DNA from: Candidatus Acetothermia bacterium
Lineage (GTDB): Bacteria; Bipolaricaulota; Bipolaricaulia; UBA7950; UBA9294
Length of the DNA stretch: 5,030 nt
Assembly (NCBI GenBank): GCA_003650505.1
Contig: QMQL01000077.1
Location: 1 to 5,030 of the forward strand
Reading direction: 5' to 3'
Shown: positions 1 through 4,939 of the stretch, piece after piece
How the letters are laid out: the number at the start of each line of letters is the position of its first letter
Position numbering within the stretch: position 1 is the first letter of the stretch
Program-made: the position numbers and the translations under genes
Notes under the pieces: model-generated
Seen by the model: only the letters and a program-made list of their open reading frames with translations
Database searches by the model: none
What the model was told of the DNA's origin: nothing

Positions 1-238
1 GACCGGGAGGCTCGCCGATGCACAGTACGAAGAGGACCGCCGGTTCCACCTCCTCGTCCCGGAAAGCTGCCCCGGTGTTCCGAGTGAGATCCTCGATCCG
101 AAGAACACCTGGAGCGACAAGGCAGCGTACGAGGAGAGAGCGGATAGGCTCGCCGGCGAGTTCGTCGCCCACTTCAAGAAGGCCTACGGGGATAAAGGGA
201 TCGATCCCGAGGTCGCCTCCGAGTGCCCCGGCCACTGA
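1..238 (+). CDS. pckA: phosphoenolpyruvate carboxykinase (ATP), C-terminal fragment
   Basis: This is the last 78 codons (reading from base 2, stop TGA at 236-238) of a gene entering from the left. ATP-type PEP carboxykinase converts oxaloacetate plus ATP to PEP, CO2 and ADP in the cytoplasm, for gluconeogenesis or, in some anaerobes, in the reverse direction. Recognition rests on the C-terminal family signature: a segment reading VPESCPGVPSEILDP, followed by KNTWSDKAAYEERADRLAG and a FVAHFKKAYGD helix, matching the conserved SCPGVP...NP..TW.DK.AY..A..LA..F..NF end of PckA proteins. The kinase P-loop and metal/substrate residues lie outside the window and cannot be checked. The tail (GIDPEVASECPGH) runs slightly past the FKK helix where many homologues stop. 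No classical rho-independent terminator follows; an imperfect hairpin at 247-303 is the only structure seen. The family call is firm. Confidence 0.93.
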   Translation, partial: TGRLADAQYEEDRRFHLLVPESCPGVPSEILDPKNTWSDKAAYEERADRLAGEFVAHFKKAYGDKGIDPEVASECPGH

Positions 239-246
239 AGCAGAAC

Positions 247-303
247 AATGTGCTGTTAACCCGAGCTGTCCGCCTCTGGTTTCTTCCTGTTAGCAGCTGC
301 ATT
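247..303 (+). other. imperfect inverted repeat downstream of pckA (possible terminator or processing stem)
   Basis: Arms GCTGTTAAC (252-260) and GTTAGCAGC (289-297) pair over 9 positions in RNA, one of them a G-U wobble. After a small internal loop, AATG (247-250) also pairs with CATT (300-303). The loop is 28 nt and no T-run follows directly (only TTTT at 317-320), so it is not a canonical intrinsic terminator. It begins 9 bases after the pckA stop and ends 26 bases before the next -35 box, so a role in ending or stabilising the pckA mRNA is possible but unproven. Confidence 0.3.
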
Positions 304-329
304 ATAGAGGATCCAGTTTTCGCTCCCCC

Positions 330-358
330 TTGACAACATAACAGTGTGATGTTATACT
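330..358 (+). promoter_or_regulatory. sigma70-type promoter for the yhbD-bactofilin operon
   Basis: The -35 box TTGACA (330-335) is a perfect consensus. A 17-bp spacer leads to TATACT (353-358), five of six matches to TATAAT, with TG at 350-351 forming an extended -10. The predicted start is near 365, giving a leader of about 220 nt before yhbD. This A/T-rich block stands out from GC-rich surroundings and is the only promoter-like match I found between pckA and the MFS gene stop. An inverted repeat overlaps the spacer and -10 box (separate entry). A promoter this close to consensus would be strong unless repressed. Confidence 0.8.
338..355. promoter_or_regulatory. inverted repeat in promoter spacer/-10, candidate operator
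   Basis: ATAACA (338-343) and TGTTAT (350-355) are perfect 6-bp inverted arms separated by 6 bp; the right arm covers the first three bases of the -10 box. A second imperfect dyad, CAGT (342-345) against ACTG (356-359), is centred nearby. A protein bound here would compete with RNA polymerase. The downstream gene encodes a MerR-type HTH protein, so autoregulation is an attractive idea. However, classical MerR-activated promoters have 19-20 bp spacers, and this one has 17, so simple repression fits better. The regulator's identity is not shown by the sequence. Confidence 0.4.
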
Positions 359-386
359 GCGCCATCTTATCCATGGGGTGAGCACG

Positions 387-575
387 ATGAACATAACCGG
401 TACGATGCTCGGATGGTCCGGAATGATGGGGAAGGGCGATCATCGCTCCACGTGTTTCGCCAGGGTCGTCTCCCTCCGGCGGTTCCGGAGGGTCTCCGAT
501 CGGCTGAAGACAAGCGAGTGTGCGATCAACCGGCCGCATGTCGGCGCGGTGACCGGGCCCGTGCGGGAGAGTTGA
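387..575 (+). CDS. unrecognised small ORF in the operon leader, possible leader peptide (62 aa)
   Basis: I do not recognise this protein. ATG 387 is preceded by GGGGTGAG (375-382), a fair Shine-Dalgarno site 4 nt upstream; an in-frame GTG at 378 is possible but has a worse site. The product begins MNITGTMLGWSGMMGKGDHR, is basic (the middle contains SLRRFRRVSDRLK), has two cysteines, and shows no membrane span or signal peptide. Third codon positions are about four-fifths G/C, compatible with coding but not decisive. It starts about 20 nt after the predicted transcription start. Its TGA (573-575) overlaps the GAAGGAG of yhbD, 10 nt before the yhbD ATG, so the two would be translationally coupled. 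It may be a regulatory leader peptide, a small protein, or chance; the competing minus-strand ORF across the same stretch has no supporting signals. Confidence 0.4.
   Translation: MNITGTMLGWSGMMGKGDHRSTCFARVVSLRRFRRVSDRLKTSECAINRPHVGAVTGPVRES
472..492 (+). other. strong GC hairpin in the operon leader
   Basis: CCCTCCGG (472-479) and CCGGAGGG (485-492) form a perfect 8-bp stem with a 5-nt loop, seven of the eight pairs being G-C. It lies within the small ORF (coding for a SLRRFRRV stretch) and 94 nt before the yhbD start. No T-run follows, so it is not an intrinsic terminator. It could pause ribosomes or polymerase in the leader, or simply follow from CGG/CTC codon use in a GC-rich genome. 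Confidence 0.4.
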
Positions 576-580
576 AGGAG
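574..580 (+). promoter_or_regulatory. yhbD ribosome-binding site overlapping the small-ORF stop
   Basis: GAAGGAG lies 5 nt before ATG 586, an ideal spacing that fixes the yhbD start. The first two bases also belong to the TGA stop (573-575) of the small ORF, so a ribosome terminating there would sit on this site. Confidence 0.75.
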
Positions 581-585
581 CGACG

Positions 586-1296
586 ATGAACATCGACGAA
601 GAGAAACTGATCTCGAAGAAGGAGGTCCTCGAGGAGACCGGGATCTCCTACGGTCAGCTCTACCGCTGGAAGCGGAAGGGGCTGATCCCGGAGTCGTGGT
701 TCGTCCGCCGCTCGACGTTCACCGGGCAGGAGACCTTCTTCCCCCGCGACAAGATCATCGAGCGGATCGAGCAGATCAAGGAGATGAAGGGGAAGCGGCC
801 GCTCGACGACCTGGCCGAGATGATCACCGAGAAGGTGAACGAGAAGCTCCAGATCGCGTTCGACCGGCTGCAGGAGCTCGATTGGCTCGACGAATCGATC
901 CTCAGGGTCTTCGACATCGACAAGGAGGAGAAACGCCCGCTTTCGATCAAGGAGGCGCTCTGTCTCGGCGCGGTCAGCTGCGTCCGCGGCTCGACGCGCG
1001 GGGAGGAGCGCGATCTTCTGAAACGGACCCTCGAGGTCGCCCTGGAGAGGAACGACCTCCTCGATCGGATCCCGGATGAGGCGCTCCGCCTGTATCTTCT
1101 CCGGAAGCGCCTCTCCGGGGGCGGGATATCGGCGGAGGTCAGCCTGGCGGCGGTGACCGGCCCGGGCGCGATCTTCGACCCCGACATACAGTTGGTCGAG
1201 ACGGTCGATCTTGGCGAGGTCTTGGAGCGGATCAAGCTCGACCTCGGGAAGGAGCCGGGGACGAAGTCCGATACGGAGGATGAAGATGAACGATAA
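586..1296 (+). CDS. yhbD: YhbD-like MerR/HTH protein, DUF4004 family
   Basis: A 236-aa cytoplasmic protein with an N-terminal winged-helix/MerR-type DNA-binding domain. Residues 8-35 read as the HTH, with SKKEVLEETGISYGQLYRWK followed by RKGLIPESWFVR, and the FTGQETFFPRDKI wing is at 45-57. These strings closely resemble Bacillus subtilis YhbD (DUF4004 family) as I recall it. Residues 70-110 form charged, probably helical or coiled-coil sequence; the rest is an all-alpha-looking effector or oligomerisation region; the tail (TEDEDER) is acidic. There is no metal-binding cysteine array typical of MerR/CueR sensors, so a metal ligand is not supported. Its exact function is unknown in the family; being first before a bactofilin gene, as in the B. 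subtilis yhbD-yhbE-yhbF order, suggests it regulates or works with the bactofilin. The start follows GAAGGAG at 574-580. Its end overlaps the bactofilin gene by 11 nt. Confidence 0.85.
   Translation: MNIDEEKLISKKEVLEETGISYGQLYRWKRKGLIPESWFVRRSTFTGQETFFPRDKIIERIEQIKEMKGKRPLDDLAEMITEKVNEKLQIAFDRLQELDWLDESILRVFDIDKEEKRPLSIKEALCLGAVSCVRGSTRGEERDLLKRTLEVALERNDLLDRIPDEALRLYLLRKRLSGGGISAEVSLAAVTGPGAIFDPDIQLVETVDLGEVLERIKLDLGKEPGTKSDTEDEDER
1275..1279 (+). promoter_or_regulatory. bactofilin ribosome-binding site inside the yhbD end
   Basis: GGAGG directly abuts an ATG at 1280 (too close to use efficiently) and is 6 nt from a second in-frame ATG at 1286. The spacing argues for 1286 as the true start. 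The site lies in the last codons of yhbD, so bactofilin translation is probably coupled to yhbD. Confidence 0.65.
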
Positions 1297-2026
1297 GAGG
1301 AATTCAGCGAGCATATCGGGCGCGGGGACGATCAGCGGCGGTACTTATTCGCGGGTGTCGATCTCCGGCGCGGGGAAGGTGACCGGCGACATCGTCGCCG
1401 ACGAGCTGAGGATATCGGGGGCGGGGAAGGTCGCCGGCCGGGCCGAGGTGCAGGAGATCGTCACCTCCGGGAGCGCGGCGTTCGCCTCCGACGTCATAGC
1501 CGATGAGATGCGGGTCAGCGGTAGCGCCCGCGTCGACGGGCAGGCGAGGGTGAAGGAGCTGAAGTGCTCGGGGACGTTCAAGGTGGAGAAGGGGGTCGCC
1601 GCCGAGTACGTCAAGGTGAGCGGGAGCCTCCGCGCCGGTGAGGATGTCGAAGCGGAGATATTCAAGGCGAGCGGGGGGTTCAGGATCGAAGGGCTTCTCA
1701 CCGCCGACAAGATCGAGATCAAGCTCGGCGGCCGCTGCTACGCCAAGGAGATCGGCGGGGAGCGGATCGACGTCCGCCGCGGCGGCTGGCGGGAGAAGGG
1801 GATCCTCCTCGATGGGCTCGTCAAGCTGTTCGCCGGCGGGGGTACGGCGGCCCTTGAGACGAAGCAGATCGAGGGTGACGAGGTCTCCCTCGAGGACACC
1901 GAGGCTGAGGTCGTCCGTGGTAAGAAGGTCGAGATCGGCCCCGGCTGCCGGATCGGAAGGGTCGAATACTCCGAGTCCCTGAAGGTGGCCTCCGACGCGG
2001 TCGTGAAAGAGCGGGTGAAGGTCTGA
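1286..2026 (+). CDS. bactofilin-family polymer-forming protein (YhbE/YhbF type)
   Basis: A 246-aa protein of the bactofilin (polymer-forming cytoskeletal, DUF583) family. Bactofilins are right-handed beta-helices that polymerise without nucleotide into filaments, often on the membrane. The helix is visible directly: an [I/V/T/C/A]-S-G step recurs at residues 11, 27, 44, 61, 78, 95, 112 and 129, a 17-residue period (one 16) that fits one turn per repeat, e.g. ISGAGKVTGD and ISGAGKVAGR. A glycine-rich, partly hydrophobic insert (about 165-192, including GILLDGLVKLFAGGG) breaks the register. A second block (IEGDEVSLEDTEAEVVRG, then KVEIGPGCRIGRVEYSE) matches the C-terminal part of Bacillus YhbE/YhbF (BacE/BacF), which are linked to motility in B. 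subtilis. Start 1286 is chosen by RBS spacing. The stop TGA shares its A with the next start codon (TGATG). Whether it is YhbE or YhbF cannot be decided; only one copy is present. Confidence 0.88.
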   Translation: MNDKRNSASISGAGTISGGTYSRVSISGAGKVTGDIVADELRISGAGKVAGRAEVQEIVTSGSAAFASDVIADEMRVSGSARVDGQARVKELKCSGTFKVEKGVAAEYVKVSGSLRAGEDVEAEIFKASGGFRIEGLLTADKIEIKLGGRCYAKEIGGERIDVRRGGWREKGILLDGLVKLFAGGGTAALETKQIEGDEVSLEDTEAEVVRGKKVEIGPGCRIGRVEYSESLKVASDAVVKERVKV

Positions 2027-2226
2027 TGATCGGCGCCCTGATCGGGCTCGTCGTCGCTGCCGTGGTCCTGGTCGCCGTCCTCGCCGGGGTGATCGGCGGG
2101 ATCCTCGCGATACCGGTCCTCGTGATATCGATCCTCGGGGCGATCCTGTTCTCGCCGGTCTTCATCTGGCTTGTGATCGCGGGATTGGTCCTCTTCGGAC
2201 TGAGGCGCCTCAGTCGGGCACGCTAG
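2026..2226 (+). CDS. small all-hydrophobic membrane protein (66 aa), unknown
   Basis: I do not recognise a family. Residues 1-59 contain no charged residue and are mostly V, I, L, A, G and F; two or three membrane spans fit (about 3-24, 26-42 and 43-59), with prolines at about 30 and 44. All charge is in the last seven residues (RRLSRAR), which by the positive-inside rule puts the C-terminus in the cytoplasm. Its ATG overlaps the bactofilin stop (TGATG), and GGTGAAGG just upstream serves as a coupled ribosome-binding site. High G/C third positions and operon packing support a real gene. Strict coupling suggests it acts with the bactofilin, for example as a membrane anchor, but this is inference. 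Confidence 0.72.
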   Translation: MIGALIGLVVAAVVLVAVLAGVIGGILAIPVLVISILGAILFSPVFIWLVIAGLVLFGLRRLSRAR

Positions 2227-2233
2227 AAAAGGG

Positions 2234-3472
2234 ATGGTGAAGGTCAGGGAGGATTGGAAGGGTCCGTTTTTTACGATCTGGACCCTCCAGCAGTTCTCCC
2301 TCGTCGGGAGCCAGCTCGTCCAGTTCGCCCTCGTCTGGTGGCTGACCAAGACGACCGGATCGGCGACCGTCCTCGCCACGGCGACGATGATCGCCATCCT
2401 CCCCCAGGTCCTGATCGGCCCGTTCTCGGGGGCACTGGTCGACCGGTTCAGCCGGCGGGCGGTGATGATCGTCGCCGACGGGTCGATCGCCCTCGCCTCG
2501 GCGTGGCTGGCGTACATGTACTTCGCCGGGTCGGTCGAGGTCTGGCATATCTACATGATCGTGGCGATCAGGGCGATCGGGGGAGGGTTCCACTGGCCGG
2601 CGATGTCGGCATCGACCGCCCTGATGGTCCCGGAGCGGCACCTGACCCGGGTCGCCGGCCTGAACCAGACGATGCAGGGGGTGACGAACATCGTCTCCCC
2701 GCCGCTCGGGGCGATCTTCCTCGCGATCCTCCCGATGCACGGGATCCTCGGGATCGACGTCGCCACCGCCGCGCTCGCCATCGCCCCCCTCCTGTTCATC
2801 CGGATCCCCCGGCGGGAGAAGGCGGAGGGTAGGGCCTCCTACATCTCCGAGGTCCGCGAGGGGTTCCGCTACGTCTGGCGCTGGAAGGGACTCCTCTGGG
2901 TGATCGGGATCGCGATGCTGATCAACTTCGCCGTCAACCCGGCCTTCTCCCTCCTCCCCCTCCTCGTCCGTAAGCACTTCATCGCCGGCGCCATCGAGCT
3001 GAGCTGGCTCGAATCGGCGTTCGGGATCGGGATCGTCGCCGGCGGGATCGGGCTGAGTATCTGGGGAGGGTTTAAAAGGCGGATCTTCACCTCCCTTTTC
3101 GGGATCGTCGGGATGGGGGTCGGGGTCCTCCTCGTCGGCTTGCTCCCCGGAAGCGGCCTCTACTACGCCCTCGGGGCGCTCCTGTTGGTCGGGCTGATGA
3201 ACCCGCTCGCCAACGGGCCGCTGATCGCCCTCCTCCAGTCGAACGTCGATCCGGCGATGCAGGGCCGCGTCCTCGCCCTCCTCGGGAGCCTCGTCACTGC
3301 GATGTCCCCATTGAGCCTCGCCCTCGCCGGGCCGATCGCCGACATGATCGGGATACAGTTCTGGTACATCGTCGGCGGGCTGACGATGCTCGTCACTGGG
3401 ATCGGGGCGTTCTTCATCCCGGCTGTCATCGGGATCGAGGAGGGGCGCCCGGCACCGAAGCCGGCCGATTGA
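2234..3472 (+). CDS. MFS efflux transporter, DHA3/MefA-like (12 TM)
   Basis: A 412-aa inner-membrane protein of the major facilitator superfamily, length typical of the DHA3 (macrolide efflux MefA-like, MFS_3) drug:H+ antiporters. The N-terminus (FSLVGSQLVQFALVWWLTKTT, then ILPQVLIGPFSGALVDR) is characteristic of this group. Motif A is GALVDRFSRR at 66-75 between TM2 and TM3; R113 with GGG in TM4 fits motif B; a weaker motif A echo (GGFKRR, 278-283) lies between TM8 and TM9; and MQGRVLALL (342-350) precedes TM11. Twelve hydrophobic spans are visible with a charged central loop (about 191-218). The substrate cannot be told from sequence. The start is ATG 2234, whose AAAAGGG sits directly against it; GTG 2237 is an alternative with slightly better spacing. 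The gene is 7 nt after the 66-aa gene, the last of the operon, and its stop abuts the convergent lpdA stop. Confidence 0.87.
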   Translation: MVKVREDWKGPFFTIWTLQQFSLVGSQLVQFALVWWLTKTTGSATVLATATMIAILPQVLIGPFSGALVDRFSRRAVMIVADGSIALASAWLAYMYFAGSVEVWHIYMIVAIRAIGGGFHWPAMSASTALMVPERHLTRVAGLNQTMQGVTNIVSPPLGAIFLAILPMHGILGIDVATAALAIAPLLFIRIPRREKAEGRASYISEVREGFRYVWRWKGLLWVIGIAMLINFAVNPAFSLLPLLVRKHFIAGAIELSWLESAFGIGIVAGGIGLSIWGGFKRRIFTSLFGIVGMGVGVLLVGLLPGSGLYYALGALLLVGLMNPLANGPLIALLQSNVDPAMQGRVLALLGSLVTAMSPLSLALAGPIADMIGIQFWYIVGGLTMLVTGIGAFFIPAVIGIEEGRPAPKPAD

Positions 3473-4849
3473 TCAGCGGTTGACAGCGTGGATCGCCCGG
3501 CCGAGGGCGTTCTCCGCCGCCTCCTTCAGCCCCTCGGGGAGTGTCGGATGCGGATGGACCGGATCGGCGATCGCCTCGAGGGTGAGGCCGTTCTGCACGG
3601 CGACCGCCGCCTCGGAGATCAGGTCAGAGGCCTCCGCCCCGACGATCTGAGCGCCGAGGATCCTCTTTGTCTTCGCATCGGCGACGATCTGGAAGAACCC
3701 GTCTGGCTCGTTCATCCCGAGGGCCTTCCCGAGTCCGGCGTACGGGAACCGGCCGACGAGGATCTCGTAGCCCTCCTCCTTCGCCCGCTTCTCCGACAGC
3801 CCGACCGAGGCGAGCTCGGGGGAGGTGAATATCGCCTGGGGGATCTTGTCGTAGTCGAGGGGGTAGTCCTCTTTTGCAAAACGTGCCGCGAGCTTCACCC
3901 CCTCGGCCGATGCCTTGTGGGCGAGCATCGGGCCGGGAGTGAGGTCCCCGATCGCGTAGATCCCGGGGACGCTCGTCGCCAGGTTCTCGTCGACCATGAC
4001 GAACCCGCGGCGGTCGAGCTCGATCCCGAGCTCGGCGAGCCCGGCCGAGTTCGGCCTCCGACCGACGGCAAGGAGGATCCGATCGGCGCGGAACCGCTCC
4101 CCCTCCTTCGTCTTCACCACCGCTACCTCACCGTCTTTCTCGTATCCCGCTGCCGCGGTCCCGGTCCGGATATCGATCCCCGCAGCCTTAAGCCCCGCCT
4201 TCACCCGGGCGATCGCCCGCCTGTCGATGTCGAGGCCGGGGAGGATCTCATCCATCAGCTCGAGGACGGTCACCGCGGTCCCGAGCCGGGAGTAGACCGT
4301 TGCGAGCTCAAGGCCGATCACTCCCCCGCCGATCACGACGAGCTGCTCAGGGATGGAATCGGGATTGAGCGCGTCGGTCGATGACCAGACGATCGGGTCG
4401 GAGAATGAAAACCCGGGGATCTCGACCGGGGCCGATCCGAGGGCGAGGACGATCCGCTCCCCGGTGATCTCATCCCCGCTCGAGAGGGAGACCTTCCCGG
4501 AACCGAGCGGCTCCGCTTCGGCCTTGATCAGGGTTACACCGTTTGCCGCAAGGAGCTTCTCCACACCGGTTACGAGCCGCGCGACGATCCCATCCTTCCA
4601 GGCGATCAGCCGGGGGAGGTCGATCTTCGGCCGGGGAAAGTCGATCCCGAAATCGCCCGCTTTGCCTGCCCGCTCGATCAGCCCGGTCGCCGCGTAGAGC
4701 GCCTTTGTCGGGATGCAGCCGCGGTTCAGGCATACCCCGCCGACCCTCTCCTTCTCGACGAGCGCGGTCTTCAACCCGAGCTGCCCCATCCGGATCGCGG
4801 CCACGTAGCCGCCCGGCCCTCCGCCGATGATGATCGCCTCGTAGTCCAT
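3473..4849 (-). CDS. lpdA: dihydrolipoyl dehydrogenase (E3)
   Basis: A 458-aa flavoprotein disulfide reductase that reoxidises the dihydrolipoyl group of 2-oxoacid dehydrogenase or glycine cleavage complexes, reducing NAD+. All landmarks are present: FAD-binding IIIGGGPGGYVAA (6-18); redox-active disulfide C40/C45 in GGVCLNRGCIPTKAL; NAD-binding VVIGGGVIGLELA (171-183); second FAD contact YAIGDLTPGPMLAHKASAEG (298-317); C-terminal HPHPTLPEG with the catalytic His434-Glu439 pair. Length is normal. The reading frame continues 44 codons upstream to 4981, but ATG 4849 has a GGAGG 7 nt before it and begins at the conserved MDYEAIIIGGG, so the shorter form is preferred. No lipoyl-domain, E1 or E2 gene is in view, so the partner complex is unknown. 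No convincing promoter was found upstream. It converges with the MFS gene at zero spacing. Confidence 0.96.
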   Translation of the reverse strand: MDYEAIIIGGGPGGYVAAIRMGQLGLKTALVEKERVGGVCLNRGCIPTKALYAATGLIERAGKAGDFGIDFPRPKIDLPRLIAWKDGIVARLVTGVEKLLAANGVTLIKAEAEPLGSGKVSLSSGDEITGERIVLALGSAPVEIPGFSFSDPIVWSSTDALNPDSIPEQLVVIGGGVIGLELATVYSRLGTAVTVLELMDEILPGLDIDRRAIARVKAGLKAAGIDIRTGTAAAGYEKDGEVAVVKTKEGERFRADRILLAVGRRPNSAGLAELGIELDRRGFVMVDENLATSVPGIYAIGDLTPGPMLAHKASAEGVKLAARFAKEDYPLDYDKIPQAIFTSPELASVGLSEKRAKEEGYEILVGRFPYAGLGKALGMNEPDGFFQIVADAKTKRILGAQIVGAEASDLISEAAVAVQNGLTLEAIADPVHPHPTLPEGLKEAAENALGRAIHAVNR

Positions 4850-4856
4850 TCCGATC

Positions 4857-4861
4857 CCTCC
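4857..4861 (-). promoter_or_regulatory. lpdA ribosome-binding site
   Basis: On the minus strand GGAGG (within GGAGGGATCGGA) lies 7 nt before ATG 4849. It decides the start in favour of the 458-aa protein over the 502-aa extended reading frame, which would begin within the divergent nfo gene. Confidence 0.75.
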
Positions 4862-4904
4862 GGCCGAAACGGTATCCGGAGAGCAGGGATTCCTCAAACC
4901 CGGA

Positions 4905-4933
4905 TTGGCAATCGGCCGATCGATCCGGATAAT
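4905..4933 (+). promoter_or_regulatory. sigma70-type promoter for nfo, predicted leaderless start
   Basis: TTGGCA (4905-4910, five of six) and GATAAT (4928-4933, five of six) are separated by exactly 17 bp. Transcription would start about 7 nt downstream, at or within a couple of bases of A4940, the first base of the nfo start codon. No Shine-Dalgarno sequence precedes that ATG, consistent with a leaderless mRNA. Confidence 0.6.
4911..4930. repeat. interlocking palindromes in the nfo promoter spacer
   Basis: ATCGGCCGAT (4911-4920) is a perfect 10-bp palindrome. It overlaps GATCGATC (4918-4925), which overlaps ATCCGGAT (4923-4930). Together they fill the spacer between -35 and -10 and enter the -10 box. 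They could be an operator, but GATC and CGATCG-type words are abundant throughout the window, so chance is a serious alternative. Confidence 0.35.
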
Positions 4934-4939
4934 CGCTGC

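Larger units (their letters stand above)
440..589 (+). promoter_or_regulatory. possible long-range helix sequestering the yhbD ribosome-binding site
   Basis: Bases 443-449 (TCGCTCC) are exactly complementary to 577-583 (GGAGCGA), which includes the core of the yhbD Shine-Dalgarno site. An alternative register pairs 440-449 with 577-581 plus 585-589 around a 3-nt bulge, covering the start codon too. The upstream strand lies inside the small ORF, so ribosomes translating that ORF would disrupt the helix. This is complementarity seen by eye over a 127-nt loop; it could be chance. Confidence 0.22.

Noticed and set aside
330..358. Classical metal- or drug-responsive MerR-activated promoter
   Set aside because: The spacer is 17 bp rather than 19-20, and YhbD shows no metal-binding cysteine set, so only a generic operator is proposed.
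436..446. GCGAT-C-ATCGC palindrome in the leader
   Set aside because: The one-base centre cannot form an RNA hairpin, and GATC-containing words of this kind are common throughout the window.
174..593. 139-aa open frame on the minus strand across the leader and the pckA end
   Set aside because: It runs through the promoter and into pckA antisense, has no recognisable protein features, and its start lies within yhbD.
1211..1285. Upstream extension of the bactofilin reading frame
   Set aside because: It would overlap yhbD by more than 80 nt; the sequence is Arg/Ser-rich and unlike bactofilins, while ATG 1286 has GGAGG at proper spacing.
526..1314. 262-aa open frame on the minus strand across yhbD
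   Set aside because: Shadow of yhbD produced by GC-rich codons; low-complexity Leu/Glu/Arg/Asp composition, no ribosome-binding site, and yhbD is a recognised family on the plus strand.
3400..3560. Shared bidirectional terminator between the MFS gene and lpdA
   Set aside because: No hairpin followed by a T-run was seen on either strand; GGCGATCGCC at about 3558-3567 is a bare palindrome within lpdA.
3488..4384. 298-aa open frame on the plus strand opposite lpdA
   Set aside because: Antisense shadow of lpdA, which carries every E3 motif; composition is low-complexity R/D/E/P/G.
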